64,000 nucleotides of DNA from Jezberella montanilacus (GTDB lineage: Bacteria > Pseudomonadota > Gammaproteobacteria > Burkholderiales > Burkholderiaceae_B). The stretch spans positions 1 through 64,000 of the forward strand of contig NZ_PVTV01000016.1 of NCBI RefSeq assembly GCF_003003055.1. The letters are read 5' to 3'. Shown piece after piece: positions 49,795 to 60,960 of the stretch (the first letter of the stretch is position 1; each line of letters starts with the position of its first letter). Made by a program: the position numbers and the translations under genes. The notes below the pieces were generated by a model, which saw only the letters and a program-made list of their open reading frames with translations, was not told the DNA's origin and did not search any database.

Positions 49795-50903
49795 TGATGA
49801 GCACTATGAATACTCGCGCTGAAACACAATCTGCCGTGCCACCGACCCGCATTAGCTTGGGTCCTTGGGTTTGGGTGAAAAATAATTTATTGTCTTCGCC
49901 TTTCAATATCGTCTTGACCCTATTGGTGCTCTGGCTGCTTGTGCTGTCCGTTCCTGCCTTTTTTGATTGGGCGGTTCTTAACGCAAATGTGTCCGCCTTG
50001 AGTGGCCAAGAATGCAGAAAAACCAGCGGCGCCTGTTGGGCTATTGTTGTTCAGAACTATCGGTTGATGCTGTTCAGCACCTATCCTTATGATGAGCAAT
50101 GGAGGCCGCTACTTGCGACCTTGTTATTGATCGGTGTGATTGCGCTGAGTGGCTGGCGCAGATTTTGGCATCCTTTTTTGGGCGCCATCTGGCTGGGTGT
50201 ACTGGTTGCCGTCGCGATTTTAATGTGGGGTGGTGTTGTCGGTCTGCGTTATGTCGAAAATAGTCTTTGGGGTGGTTTGCCTGTTACTTTGTTGTTGGCG
50301 ACGTTTGGTATTGTCTTCGCCTTCCCTTTGGGGATATTGCTTGCACTTGGGCGTCGCTCAAAAATGCCTGTAATCAAAACCCTTTGTGTTGGCTATATTG
50401 AACTGATCCGAGGTGTGCCCCTCATCAGCCTGTTATTTATGGCTTCCGTGATGCTACCGTTGTTTTTGCCGGCAGGGATGACAATTGATAAGCTGCTGCG
50501 GGCGCAGGTCGCCATCATTCTGTTTGCGGCTGCCTATATCGCTGAGATCGTTCGTGCCGGCTTGCAGGCTATCCCCAAAGGGCAGTACGAAGGAGCTGAT
50601 TCGCTGGGCTTGAGTTATTGGCAACAAATGCGCCTGGTTATTTTGCCTCAAGCCTTGAAAGTGGTGATTCCGCCGCTTGTGAGTATTTTTATTGCTATGT
50701 TTAAAGATACTTCTCTCGTTGTGATCATTGGTATTTTTGACTTAACCCTGGCCGCCAAAGCTGCACTGGTTAACCAAGAATGGCGAGGTTTTAGCGTTGA
50801 AGTGTATTTATTTATTGCAGCGATTTATTTCATTTTTTGTTACTCGATGTCGCGGTATAGCCAAGCGCTGGAAAAGCGTCTGGCGACCGGCTATCAACGA
50901 TAG
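49794..50903 (+). CDS. aapM: General L-amino acid ABC transporter, permease AapM
   Basis: This is the second membrane subunit. The 369-residue protein has the permease block [17 protein letters not shown] and the EAA loop [36 protein letters not shown] at 49785-49788 serves the ATG at 49794, which overlaps the aapQ stop by one base (TGATG). A second ATG directly follows and is equally possible. The two-Cys loop near residues 75-86 (CRKTSGAC) lies in a predicted periplasmic region. Confidence 0.92.
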   Translation: MMSTMNTRAETQSAVPPTRISLGPWVWVKNNLLSSPFNIVLTLLVLWLLVLSVPAFFDWAVLNANVSALSGQECRKTSGACWAIVVQNYRLMLFSTYPYDEQWRPLLATLLLIGVIALSGWRRFWHPFLGAIWLGVLVAVAILMWGGVVGLRYVENSLWGGLPVTLLLATFGIVFAFPLGILLALGRRSKMPVIKTLCVGYIELIRGVPLISLLFMASVMLPLFLPAGMTIDKLLRAQVAIILFAAAYIAEIVRAGLQAIPKGQYEGADSLGLSYWQQMRLVILPQALKVVIPPLVSIFIAMFKDTSLVVIIGIFDLTLAAKAALVNQEWRGFSVEVYLFIAAIYFIFCYSMSRYSQALEKRLATGYQR

Positions 50904-50917
50904 GTCTGGAGATCAAT

Positions 50918-51658
50918 ATGGCCGATGCCATCATTAGCATGAAAGATGTCAACAAGTGGTATGGCAAGTTTCATGTTTTGCGTAACGTTAATCTTGAAGT
51001 GACGCGCGGTGAGCGGATTGTGATTTGCGGGCCTTCGGGCTCTGGTAAGTCAACCCTGATTCGTTGCATTAATAGGCTGGAAGAGCATCAGCAAGGCAGC
51101 ATCGTGGTCGAAGGGATCGAAATGACTAACGACTTGAAAGATGTTGAAGCGATCCGACGTGACGTAGGTATGGTGTTTCAACACTTCAATTTGTTTCCTC
51201 ACTTGACCGTGCTTGAAAATCTGACGCTTGGACCGATCTGGGTACTGAAGACCCCCAAGGCCAAGGCTGAAGCTGACGCAATGAAGTACCTTGAGCGTGT
51301 TCGGATACCTGACCAGGCGAACAAGTACCCTGGGCAATTATCCGGTGGCCAGCAACAGCGTGTGGCGATCGCGCGCTCGCTGTGCATGGCCCCTAAAATC
51401 ATGTTGTTCGATGAACCGACGTCTGCCCTCGATCCAGAAATGGTGAAAGAGGTGCTTGATGTCATGGTCAATCTTGCCCAAGAGTCGGGTATGACCATGT
51501 TGTGTGTTACCCATGAAATGAGCTTTGCACGCAAAGTGGCTGATCGTGTCATCTTTATGGATAAAGGCGAAATCATCGAACAAAATGCGCCGGACGCGTT
51601 TTTTGATCATCCGCAAAACGAACGTACAAAATTGTTTCTCAGCCAAATCCTGCACTGA
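50918..51658 (+). CDS. aapP: General L-amino acid ABC transporter, ATP-binding protein AapP
   Basis: This is the ATPase of the polar amino-acid transporter. The 246-residue protein has Walker [10 protein letters not shown], the Q-loop in [10 protein letters not shown], signature [15 protein letters not shown], Walker [13 protein letters not shown] and the H-loop TH. GGAG lies before the ATG. Its stop codon shares a base with the start of the downstream TctC-like gene. Confidence 0.95.
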   Translation: MADAIISMKDVNKWYGKFHVLRNVNLEVTRGERIVICGPSGSGKSTLIRCINRLEEHQQGSIVVEGIEMTNDLKDVEAIRRDVGMVFQHFNLFPHLTVLENLTLGPIWVLKTPKAKAEADAMKYLERVRIPDQANKYPGQLSGGQQQRVAIARSLCMAPKIMLFDEPTSALDPEMVKEVLDVMVNLAQESGMTMLCVTHEMSFARKVADRVIFMDKGEIIEQNAPDAFFDHPQNERTKLFLSQILH

Positions 51659-52677
51659 TGCCTACACGGTTTCACCTCAAGCGAAGGCGCTTATGTGCCG
51701 GGATTGTTTTACTCGCGACCACGTGCTCCGCACAACTGGTGTGCGCGCAAGCGACCAGCAATGCGCCGTGGCCAGTCAAACCACTAAGAATGGTGGTGCC
51801 CTATCCTCCTGGCGGGCCACTCGACACCATGGCGCGACTGCTGGCAGAAAAAATACGCGGCCCACTCGGGCAGCCTGTTATTGTTGAGAACAAGCCCGGG
51901 GCTGGCGGTAACGTTGGTGCCGATCTGATTGCGAAGGCCAATCCCGATGGTTATACCCTGGTGATGGGTGCCGTCGCTACTCACGCAATTAATCCTTGGC
52001 TCTTTGCCAATATTCCCTATGACCCAGTGAAAGATTTCGCACCTGTCGCGCTGGTCGCTTCAGTCCCGAACGTCTTGGTGGTCAACAAAGACTTCGCGCA
52101 ACGCAATAAAATTGAGACGCTAACGGATTTAATTCGTTATGCAGTTCAACAACCAGGCAAACTCAATTACGGCTCTGGGGGTTCTGGCAGCGCGGGGCAT
52201 CTAGCAGGTGAGCTGCTCAAGGCAAGAGCGCATATCGACGTGGTGCATGTTCCTTACCAAGGTGCGTCGCCAGCGCAACTAGCCCTATTGTCAGGTCAGT
52301 CGGATTTCATGTTCGATAATTTGGCCGCATCGGCCGCTTTAATCCGAGAGGAGAAGGTGCTGCCGTTGGCGGTCACGACGAGCGCCCGCTCAGCTATGTT
52401 GCCAGCCGTGCCGACGGTTGAGCAAGCTGGGGTGACACCTTTCGATATTGGCACCTGGTTCGGTGTATTCACCACTGCAGGCACGCCTGATCCGATTGTT
52501 CAAAGCTTACACAGCGCTTACGAAAAAGCGCTACGCGATCCCGAGGTAATAGAAAGGCTCAATACGATGGGTTCAGATGCAATGAGCCTGACCACTGCGC
52601 AATTCGCAGAGATGGTTAAACAAGAACGTGATAAGTACAAAGAGATTGTGAAGATCTCGGGTGCGCAAGTTAATTAA
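51658..52677 (+). CDS. Bug family tripartite tricarboxylate transporter receptor (TctC-like)
   Basis: This is a periplasmic binding protein of the Bug family, most of whose many members in Alcaligenaceae lack dedicated permeases. The 339-residue protein has a signal peptide of about 30 residues ending near LVCAQA. Family blocks VVPYPPGGPLD, VENKPGAGGNVGADLIAK, PDGYTL and HVPYQG are present. Its ATG overlaps the aapP stop (TGATG), so it is translated with the amino-acid ABC transporter, an unusual partner. The ligand is unknown. Its end overlaps the convergent MFS gene by 4 bp. Confidence 0.93.
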   Translation: MPTRFHLKRRRLCAGIVLLATTCSAQLVCAQATSNAPWPVKPLRMVVPYPPGGPLDTMARLLAEKIRGPLGQPVIVENKPGAGGNVGADLIAKANPDGYTLVMGAVATHAINPWLFANIPYDPVKDFAPVALVASVPNVLVVNKDFAQRNKIETLTDLIRYAVQQPGKLNYGSGGSGSAGHLAGELLKARAHIDVVHVPYQGASPAQLALLSGQSDFMFDNLAASAALIREEKVLPLAVTTSARSAMLPAVPTVEQAGVTPFDIGTWFGVFTTAGTPDPIVQSLHSAYEKALRDPEVIERLNTMGSDAMSLTTAQFAEMVKQERDKYKEIVKISGAQVN

Positions 52678-54119
52678 GATATTTTTGTTGTGTTTTGCAG
52701 CGATTTGCCGGCATCTAAGGGTAACGAAGTGAAGGACCAGCCAGCTAGCATGCAAAAAGCGCCTACGACAAAAAACGCAGGCACGATATCGTGTGCGGCC
52801 AGGGTTTTGTCGCCTGTGACTAAAAGGCTGATCCTGATGCTGGCAGCGGCGATCCCCACCCCTAAACTAATACCTAGTTGTTGTCCCATCGCGGCGAAGC
52901 TGCTGGCACGACTCATGCCTGCTTGAGGGACGTCTGCGTAGGCCAGGGTATTCGTGGCTGTGAATTGTAGCGATCTAAAAAAACCACCAATGAGTAGGGC
53001 ACCAATCATCAAGCTTTTTGGGGTATCAGCAGAAAAGGCTGCACAAGCAATTAAGGCGCCACCGGTTAATACGGCATTTCCCACGAGTACTCGTCTGTAG
53101 CCCCAGTATTGCAAAATAGGCGGGGCGACAAATTTCATCAGCAAGGCACCTATGGCACCGGTGAAGGTAATTAAGCCTGCCGATAAGGGTGACATGCCGA
53201 AACCAACCTGTAGTAGCAGGGCTAGTAAAAATGGCGACGCGCCGACTGTAAATCGGCATAGGTTGCCGGCCAGCATCGCAACACGAAACGTTGGGATGCG
53301 CATCAAGGTCAAATCAAGGATGGGTTCTTCGTGCCGTTTTGCGTGCCAGATGTAAACCAAACCCGACACCACCCCGATTGCCACAAGAATCAGTGTCCGG
53401 AGGATCGAGGCGTCTGCATTGCTAAGCATTTCAAAGCCCCCAACCAGGCTCGCCAGGCAAATTGAGCTCAATAAAAACCCCAGCCAATCTAGACGATGGG
53501 GTAGGCCATCCAAAGGTAACTCTTTGACGTATCTCAAAATCATCACAATTCCGGCGATACCAATGGGAATATTGATGAGAAAAATCCAATGCCAGGACGC
53601 ATACGTGACCAAAAAGCCGCCGAGTGGCGGTCCCATCATGGGCCCGAGCAGGGCGGGCATCGACAAGAACGCCATCAGGTTGAGCAATTGCCTTTTGGGG
53701 GTGGTGCGCAAGAGAATGATTCTGCCGACAGGCACCATCATGGCCCCAGCCAAGCCTTGCATCACACGTCCTGCAATCAATTGCATAACTGTGCCGGACA
53801 TCGCGCAGCCGACGGAACTCAGCGTGAACAAGGCAATCGCCGCAACAAAAACACGGCGGGCACCGAACCGGTCGGCCGCCCAGCCACTAATCGGCACAAA
53901 TACCGCGGCGGATAATAAATAAGACGTGATGGCAACATTCAGCTCCACCGCAGTCGTTCCTAGCGCACGGGCCATCGCAGGCAGTGCGGTGGCGACCACG
54001 GTTGAATCAAGCATTTGCATAAATAATGCGCAACCGATGATAAAGGCCAGTAGGTGGCCAGACGCTTGCTTTTCAGTCGGGGGCGATATTTTTTTTGTTG
54101 AATTACTAGAGGCTGGCAT
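52674..54119 (-). CDS. MFS drug:H+ antiporter-2 (EmrB/QacA-type) exporter
   Basis: This is a probable drug or metabolite exporter of the inner membrane. The 481-residue protein has 13-14 predicted membrane segments. The DHA2 signatures are MQMLDSTVVATALPAMA in TM1, the WAADRFGARRVFV loop after TM2, and motif C-like GPMMGPPLGGFLV in TM5. No EmrA-type adaptor or regulator gene is adjacent, so it may act alone. An 8-bp palindrome, CTGTACAG, lies just upstream of the start. Confidence 0.9.
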   Translation of the reverse strand: MPASSNSTKKISPPTEKQASGHLLAFIIGCALFMQMLDSTVVATALPAMARALGTTAVELNVAITSYLLSAAVFVPISGWAADRFGARRVFVAAIALFTLSSVGCAMSGTVMQLIAGRVMQGLAGAMMVPVGRIILLRTTPKRQLLNLMAFLSMPALLGPMMGPPLGGFLVTYASWHWIFLINIPIGIAGIVMILRYVKELPLDGLPHRLDWLGFLLSSICLASLVGGFEMLSNADASILRTLILVAIGVVSGLVYIWHAKRHEEPILDLTLMRIPTFRVAMLAGNLCRFTVGASPFLLALLLQVGFGMSPLSAGLITFTGAIGALLMKFVAPPILQYWGYRRVLVGNAVLTGGALIACAAFSADTPKSLMIGALLIGGFFRSLQFTATNTLAYADVPQAGMSRASSFAAMGQQLGISLGVGIAAASIRISLLVTGDKTLAAHDIVPAFFVVGAFCMLAGWSFTSLPLDAGKSLQNTTKIS

Positions 54120-54188
54120 CTAAAAAGCTTTGTTCTGTACAGTAAACTAACCTAAGTCTAACCCTTTGCCCGTCTATTACTGCGAATC

Positions 54189-54377
54189 ATGTCGAAAAAC
54201 TATACTTCCGAAATCACCGAATTTTTGCAGTCGTACAAAGCCGCCCACCCGGATCTCGAGCAGCGGCAGCGGGATGGCCGCGCCAGGCTCTGGGATAAAC
54301 CTCAAGATGCTGAGCTAGCCGAGGGTTATAAAGCAGCGCGGGTATCTCAAAACGCCTACGTTTATCAAAACGACTAA
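54189..54377 (+). CDS. DUF3460 family protein
   Basis: This small cytoplasmic protein of 62 residues is charged and mostly helical, with the family pattern ITEFLQSYKAAHP...LEQRQRDGRARLWDK...QNAYVYQ. DUF3460 proteins are found mainly in Burkholderiales and frequently lie just before scpA, as here (15 bp). Function is unknown. The context suggests a link to chromosome segregation or simply conserved gene order. Confidence 0.85.
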   Translation: MSKNYTSEITEFLQSYKAAHPDLEQRQRDGRARLWDKPQDAELAEGYKAARVSQNAYVYQND

Positions 54378-54392
54378 ACCGATTATTACTTG

Positions 54393-56148
<1,756 letters not shown>

Positions 56149-56249
56149 ATGTCAATACGTACCTAGGGTTAGTCCGCCTGTCAGATTTGACAGCTTTGCG
56201 AGTGGTGCCTCTTCTGCCAGACTGCACTCCGTCATCAAACGGAGACAGT

Positions 56250-56537
56250 ATGAAACGATATGATGAAGTTGCGGGTGCCGGTTGGTCGGTGCTTACCGCT
56301 CGCGAACGTGATGTGATCGCCCCGGTCGCTGAAGGCAAATCCAATAAAGTCATTGCGATTGATCTTGGCATATCCATGCGAACCGTTGAAGCGCATCGGG
56401 CTCGCATTTTCTATAAAATGGGCGTTCGCAATGCAGTTCAACTCGCGAGAGAACTGTGCACCAATCCGCCTGACGCGCTTGACCAGCAGAATCCACTCAA
56501 GCCCAACTTGACAGAGCAATCGCCCGACAAATTTTAG
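56250..56537 (+). CDS. Stand-alone LuxR/FixJ-type helix-turn-helix protein (95 aa)
   Basis: The protein consists of a GerE-type DNA-binding domain, LTARERDVIAPVAEGKSNKVIAIDLGISMRTVEAHRARIFYKMGVRNAVQLARE, and a polar C-terminal tail of about 25 residues. The wording KVIAIDLGISMRTVEAHRA is that of FixJ-like response regulators, but no receiver domain precedes it. GGAGA (56241-56245) selects the ATG at 56250. Its end overlaps the convergent lipoprotein gene by 4 bp. No partner kinase is nearby. Confidence 0.82.
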   Translation: MKRYDEVAGAGWSVLTARERDVIAPVAEGKSNKVIAIDLGISMRTVEAHRARIFYKMGVRNAVQLARELCTNPPDALDQQNPLKPNLTEQSPDKF

Positions 56538-57358
56538 TTGCAACTTGGCGCAGTGGCCTTATCGAGCTCTTTGATTGGATCAAGATCTGGTTGGCGAGAC
56601 AACGAATAGTTGAGATTAGGTGTTTGTCCGTCTACCGAAATCACCCGCAGCAGATTGTCAGACGGTAGCGCAAATTGAGCGCGCTCCGTGTTGGTTGACG
56701 AGAGGATGGCAATCCGGATGGGTGAGCTCAAAAGGGTTCGCCAACAGCCTTGCTCAGTCATTGGTTTGCCGGCTTGCTTGTCTTGATCCAAAAAAGTAGT
56801 GCGCGAGCGCCACCGCCCATTGGGTGCCAAACTCAAAACAACTTTTTGTGCATTGCACCCCATGTTTGGATTGAAGCATGGCACTGTGCCAGAGAATGAG
56901 GTGGGTTCGGGCACAACTTCTGACTGCGGTGAGGCGGGCGTTGCAATCACTGCTTGCGTGTTCTTGTCACTGCTATTGGACTCAGGGGGTGGCGCATCAT
57001 TTAAGACAGTACTGCTCACTGCAACGGATGCGACGGCGTCGCGCTCTTTTTGTGGCGCTTTGTAGACTTGTGGTGCCGATACTGTTGCAGCCTGAGTTGT
57101 TGTCGCGGTAGCAGCTGGTTTCTCAGCGGTCGGCTGACGCAAATCTATTTGAAACTGGGTGGGCGCCTGCACACTCTGGGTGGCGTAAGCGTTGGTTGCA
57201 ATGGCATTTGCATCCGTAGCGGAGCTGGCTTTTGGGGGGTCGTAAAAGCCCGTTGCCATGAAATTTGCGCACCCAGTTAGGGCCAAACTGGCTAAGCCTA
57301 GCAATATTAGCGACCCTGTATAGGTTGATTTGGTTTTTACCGAAAGCCATTCTGACAT
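56534..57358 (-). CDS. NlpE-like outer-membrane lipoprotein
   Basis: The 274-residue protein has a lipoprotein signal peptide with lipobox LTGC, the acylated Cys at residue 30, and Ala at +2, which predicts sorting to the outer membrane. A low-complexity linker rich in Ala, Thr, Gln and Ser covers about residues 45-150. The C-terminal third resembles the NlpE N-terminal domain: FSGTVPCFNPNMGC, then a beta-strand VVLSLAPNGRWRSRTTF, then EQGCWRTL. NlpE senses surface contact and lipoprotein-sorting stress in E. coli, but a similar role here is only an inference. ATG 57358 is chosen over TTG 57364. Confidence 0.65.
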   Translation of the reverse strand: MSEWLSVKTKSTYTGSLILLGLASLALTGCANFMATGFYDPPKASSATDANAIATNAYATQSVQAPTQFQIDLRQPTAEKPAATATTTQAATVSAPQVYKAPQKERDAVASVAVSSTVLNDAPPPESNSSDKNTQAVIATPASPQSEVVPEPTSFSGTVPCFNPNMGCNAQKVVLSLAPNGRWRSRTTFLDQDKQAGKPMTEQGCWRTLLSSPIRIAILSSTNTERAQFALPSDNLLRVISVDGQTPNLNYSLSRQPDLDPIKELDKATAPSCN

Positions 57359-57397
57359 CGTCAAACATCCCTGATTTAAAAACTAACGACTGATCCA

Positions 57398-58111
57398 ATG
57401 CCCCTATTCTACGACGCTGACACGAATTCAGTTGCAGGATTCTTTGTTTTAAGTCTTTGCCTGGTAGCCTTGACCTTGTCTGGCTGCTGGCTAAGTCATT
57501 GTTTAGTTGCACGGCTAGAGCAGCGCTGGCGTGAGCATGAGCACCGGTTGACGGTTCCCTCGACCATCGCGGTGAAGCGCTCGCATGACGCGGCACATGC
57601 CTTCCTGACCTGCCTCACTACGTTTGGTGCTTGTCAGATATGCCAGACTTGGGCTCAAGTGCTTGCTGTTGCAGCGGTATGCGCGGTTTTACTGGTGCTG
57701 GCCCGGATAGATGCTTACACGGGGTTGCTACCAGACGTGTTGACACAGCCACTACTGTGGGCTGGTTTAATTTTTCATTTGCTGTATTCAGTCGTGCCGC
57801 TTGAGCAGTCCGTGCTAGGTGCTGTAGCAGGCTATATGCCCTTGTGGCTGGTAGCGATTATTTTCGAACGGCTGACAGGTCGGCCAGCAATCGGTCACGG
57901 CGACTTTAAATTCGCTGCCGCGCTGGGGGCGTGGGTGGGGGTTACGCTTGTTCCCTTGGTGCTGCTGGTCGCTTCCTGCATGGCATCCGTGGCTTGCTGT
58001 ATTCGCTGGTTCAAAACCGGACAGGGCGCAGCGGTCGCCATGCCTTTTGGTCCCTTTTTGTCGTTTGCTGGTGGGCTAGGCATATTTGCTTGCTTTTGGC
58101 CCCTGTCATAG
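57398..58111 (+). CDS. pilD: Prepilin peptidase, short form
   Basis: This is an A24 aspartic protease of the inner membrane that cleaves type IV prepilin-like leaders. The 237-residue protein has the two catalytic Asp residues in RIDAYTGLLPD (Asp105) and GHGDFKF (Asp169), with six or more membrane segments. The N-terminal domain with the paired-CxxC zinc site and methyltransferase activity of standard PilD (about 290 residues) is missing or degenerate. The first 80 residues contain scattered Cys only. pilB and pilC, its common neighbours, are not upstream. coaE and zapD follow as in related genomes. Confidence 0.82.
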   Translation: MPLFYDADTNSVAGFFVLSLCLVALTLSGCWLSHCLVARLEQRWREHEHRLTVPSTIAVKRSHDAAHAFLTCLTTFGACQICQTWAQVLAVAAVCAVLLVLARIDAYTGLLPDVLTQPLLWAGLIFHLLYSVVPLEQSVLGAVAGYMPLWLVAIIFERLTGRPAIGHGDFKFAAALGAWVGVTLVPLVLLVASCMASVACCIRWFKTGQGAAVAMPFGPFLSFAGGLGIFACFWPLS

Positions 58112-58149
58112 GTGACACTCACCCTAATTTGGTGGGTGTTGAGGCAGGT

Positions 58150-58758
58150 ATGTTCAAGTTGGGGTTAACTGGCGGGATTGGGTCTGGCAAATCGACCGTG
58201 TCAAAACTGCTGGCAAAATGGGGCGCCACCGTGATCGACGCCGACCAGCTTGCGCGACAGTTGACCGAGCCAGGTGGCTTAGGCATCAAACCCGTCACTG
58301 AGGCTTTTGGTGCAGAGGTCATTGATGCGACCGGTGCGATGGATCGTCGGCGTATGCGCGAAATCGTGTTTGCGGATAAGGCTGCACGGACCCGGCTTGA
58401 GCAAATTCTGCACCCATTGATTGGCTCAGCGGCGGATCGCGCTGCAGCGTTGGCCACTGGCCGCTATATTGTTTTTGAAATTCCATTGCTGGTTGAATCG
58501 GGCAGATGGAAGGACAGGGTTAATCGAGTGTGTGTTGTCGACTGCGATGTTGACACCCAGATCAGCCGAGTGCAGGCTCGCAGTGGTTTATCGGTCTCCG
58601 CGATCCAAGAAATACTTGCTGCACAAGCCACGCGTGAAGACCGGCTTTTGGTGGCAGACGATGTGATTTTGAATGACATTTCGGTGCCAATCGGCTATCT
58701 TACGGAGCAGACGTCGGCCTTGCACGAAATATGGTGTGCTTTGGCTGATCGAAGTTAA
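58150..58758 (+). CDS. coaE: Dephospho-CoA kinase
   Basis: CoaE phosphorylates dephospho-CoA, the last step of coenzyme A synthesis. The 202-residue P-loop protein has LTGGIGSGKSTV at the N-terminus and the substrate-binding DADQLARQL. The LVESGRWKDRVNRVCVVDCD region is conserved. The frame is open from 57931, overlapping pilD, but GAGG (58141-58144) and the family N-terminus mark the ATG at 58150. It may be co-transcribed with pilD and zapD. Confidence 0.95.
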   Translation: MFKLGLTGGIGSGKSTVSKLLAKWGATVIDADQLARQLTEPGGLGIKPVTEAFGAEVIDATGAMDRRRMREIVFADKAARTRLEQILHPLIGSAADRAAALATGRYIVFEIPLLVESGRWKDRVNRVCVVDCDVDTQISRVQARSGLSVSAIQEILAAQATREDRLLVADDVILNDISVPIGYLTEQTSALHEIWCALADRS

Positions 58759-58840
58759 TGTTTTGGGTCGTCAAGCGCGGGGCACTGAGTCGTGTTGCGA
58801 AGCAACCCAGTTGTATTGCTTTTAAAGAGCTCAAGCGTCA

Positions 58841-59593
58841 GTGATCCTTTTTGAATATCCTTTTAACGAACGTGTTCGAGCCTTAATGAGGCTCGAATAT
58901 CTGTTTGATCGCTTGACTTTCTTTGCACAACCGGGTGATGCGAGACTGCATCAAGTGGCCCTTGCTGCGTTGTTTGATCTGCTGGATGCCACTGAGCGTG
59001 CGGATATGAAGAGCAGCGTTTTGCAAGATCTCGATCGTCAACGAGTCGCGTTATTAGCGCTACAAGATCATCCGGGCGTGGATACAAACGCCCTGCAACA
59101 TACCTTGTCGCAGATGGACAGCGTGACGAGCAATCTGATTGCAACAGGCAAAACAGGGCAAACGCTGAGAGACAACGACTGGTTGACTAGCCTTAGAGGT
59201 CGTTTGGCGGTTCCTGGTGGCGGCACGCAAGTCGATATGCCTTCGTTTCATGCCTGGCAATGCCGTGATGTTGATGCGCGTTGTGCCGACCTGCAAAAGT
59301 GGATAGAACCCCTCGAGCCGCTGAAAGAAGGTATTGCCATGGTGTTGGGTATGTTGCGTGAATCGACCCAACCGAATGCAGTCGTGGGCTCCCAAGGGGG
59401 GTTTCAACAAATGCTTGGGGGCAAGGTCTATCAGTTGCTCAGGGTATGGGTGAGCGATAACGAGCAGATTTTCCCTGAAATTAGTGCGAATAAATACATG
59501 GTGTGGATTCGCTTCGCCACGCAAGATGGCGAGCTTCGACCGCAGGCGGTCGCTCAAGATGTCTCGTTCAAAATGGCGTTGTGCTCGCTCTAA
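58841..59593 (+). CDS. zapD: Cell division protein ZapD
   Basis: ZapD crosslinks FtsZ filaments at the Z-ring. The 250-residue cytoplasmic protein begins ILFEYPFNERVRALMRLEYLFDRL, the family signature. It is mostly helical to about residue 120, then has a beta-rich C-terminal domain. The start is GTG at 58841, as the signature begins directly there. The gap to coaE is 82 bp and contains a small hairpin (GTTGC/GCAAC) without a T run. Confidence 0.94.
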   Translation: MILFEYPFNERVRALMRLEYLFDRLTFFAQPGDARLHQVALAALFDLLDATERADMKSSVLQDLDRQRVALLALQDHPGVDTNALQHTLSQMDSVTSNLIATGKTGQTLRDNDWLTSLRGRLAVPGGGTQVDMPSFHAWQCRDVDARCADLQKWIEPLEPLKEGIAMVLGMLRESTQPNAVVGSQGGFQQMLGGKVYQLLRVWVSDNEQIFPEISANKYMVWIRFATQDGELRPQAVAQDVSFKMALCSL

Positions 59594-59719
59594 TTGCTTG
59601 TGCTTTTTAGTAATAGAGACGATCGGTTACAAAAAGTTACGCAACGGAACTTATGACGTCAAAGTGACTTCTAAACCCCTCTATACTAGCCTTCTAGCCA
59701 GATATCTATTGGGATCCGA

Positions 59720-60958
59720 ATGCCTGACCGTCGTTTATTAAATGTTGTCCGGGAAAACTCCAAACTTCTGATTGGGCTGGGCTTGTTCGCTGTTGTTTGC
59801 GCCATTGCGTGGATCGTTTCGGTCCGCATCAAAGAAAACGCGGTACCTAAAGGGCCACCTCCGACCGCTCAAATCCCTGTTGCGGTCAAACTTGAACCAG
59901 TGCTGGCCAAAGACTTTGACATCTATCTGCGTGGTCTGGGGACAGTCACCGCTTATGCCACGGTGACCTTGCGCAGCCGGGTTCAGGGTGAAGTAATACA
60001 AATCCCCTTCAAGGAAGGCGATAAAGTCAAAGTGGGGGATCTGATCGCCCGAATCGACCCTCGTCCCTATCAGGTAGCCTTGGATCAGGCCAAAGGGACG
60101 CTGGCTCAAGATCGCTCTCAATACGAGAATGCCAAGCTGGATTTAAAGCGTTACGAAACCTTGCGGGATCAGAAGTCGATTGCCGGTCAAACTGTTGATA
60201 CACAAGTCGCCTTGGTAAAAAAATATCAAGCCCTGATGTTGACTGATCAGGCTGCGGTTGACAACGCACAGTTGCAACTGGATTTCACCCGGATCGTTGC
60301 GCCAATCCCCGGACGTTTGGGCCTCCGGCAATTTGACGTCGGTAATATCCTGACAAGCAATGACCCACAGGGCATTGTTGTACTGACTCAAACTCAGCCC
60401 ATTAACGTTATCTTTACTTTGCCTGAGAGCAGCCTGGAAGAAGTCCGTGCTCCCCTGCTCGCCGGAAAAAAGCTGGTGGTCGATGTTTATGATCGGCCCG
60501 ATACGAAGCGGCTCGCTCAAGGTTATCTGACGACGGTTGATAATCAGATTGACGTAACGACGGGTACGTTCAAGCTCAAAGCGCAGTTTACTAACGATGA
60601 TGATGCCTTGTTCCCCAATCAGTTCGTCAACGCACGGATTCTGGTCAAAACAATTAAAGACGCGGCAACCGTGTCGGCAGCCTCCGTCCAGCAAAGCAGT
60701 CAAGGGCCCTTTGTCTATGTTTTGCAGGATGACGGTACTGTCGCCATCAAAAAGGTCAAGACCGGTGCCACCACTGACGATCGAGTCGTTGTTTTAGACG
60801 GTGTCTCAGTTGGGGATAAAGTTGTTTTGGAAGGGACCGACAAATTGCGCGCAGGAGCCAAGGTGCGGGTAGTTGACGACAATGCGCCCAATGGTAGTGG
60901 TGGTCAGAATCCGGCCGGTCGACGGCCTGGTGGATCAACGTCCCCTAAGACGAAATAG
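59720..60958 (+). CDS. mdtA: RND efflux periplasmic adaptor MdtA
   Basis: MdtA is the membrane-fusion adaptor of an MdtABC-type multidrug efflux pump. The 412-residue protein has an N-terminal membrane anchor (about 15-35) and no lipobox. The lipoyl halves are [34 protein letters not shown]-like and [20 protein letters not shown], flanking an alpha-hairpin. The C-terminus is Gly/Pro/Ser-rich. A TATACT at 59682-59687 may be the -10 box, without a good -35. mdtB starts 2 bp after its stop. Confidence 0.93.
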   Translation: MPDRRLLNVVRENSKLLIGLGLFAVVCAIAWIVSVRIKENAVPKGPPPTAQIPVAVKLEPVLAKDFDIYLRGLGTVTAYATVTLRSRVQGEVIQIPFKEGDKVKVGDLIARIDPRPYQVALDQAKGTLAQDRSQYENAKLDLKRYETLRDQKSIAGQTVDTQVALVKKYQALMLTDQAAVDNAQLQLDFTRIVAPIPGRLGLRQFDVGNILTSNDPQGIVVLTQTQPINVIFTLPESSLEEVRAPLLAGKKLVVDVYDRPDTKRLAQGYLTTVDNQIDVTTGTFKLKAQFTNDDDALFPNQFVNARILVKTIKDAATVSAASVQQSSQGPFVYVLQDDGTVAIKKVKTGATTDDRVVVLDGVSVGDKVVLEGTDKLRAGAKVRVVDDNAPNGSGGQNPAGRRPGGSTSPKTK

Positions 60959-60960
60959 CC

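Noticed and set aside
54135-54142. CTGTACAG as a TetR-type operator of the MFS exporter
   Set aside because: Only 8 bp are symmetrical, flanks do not match, and no regulator gene is adjacent.
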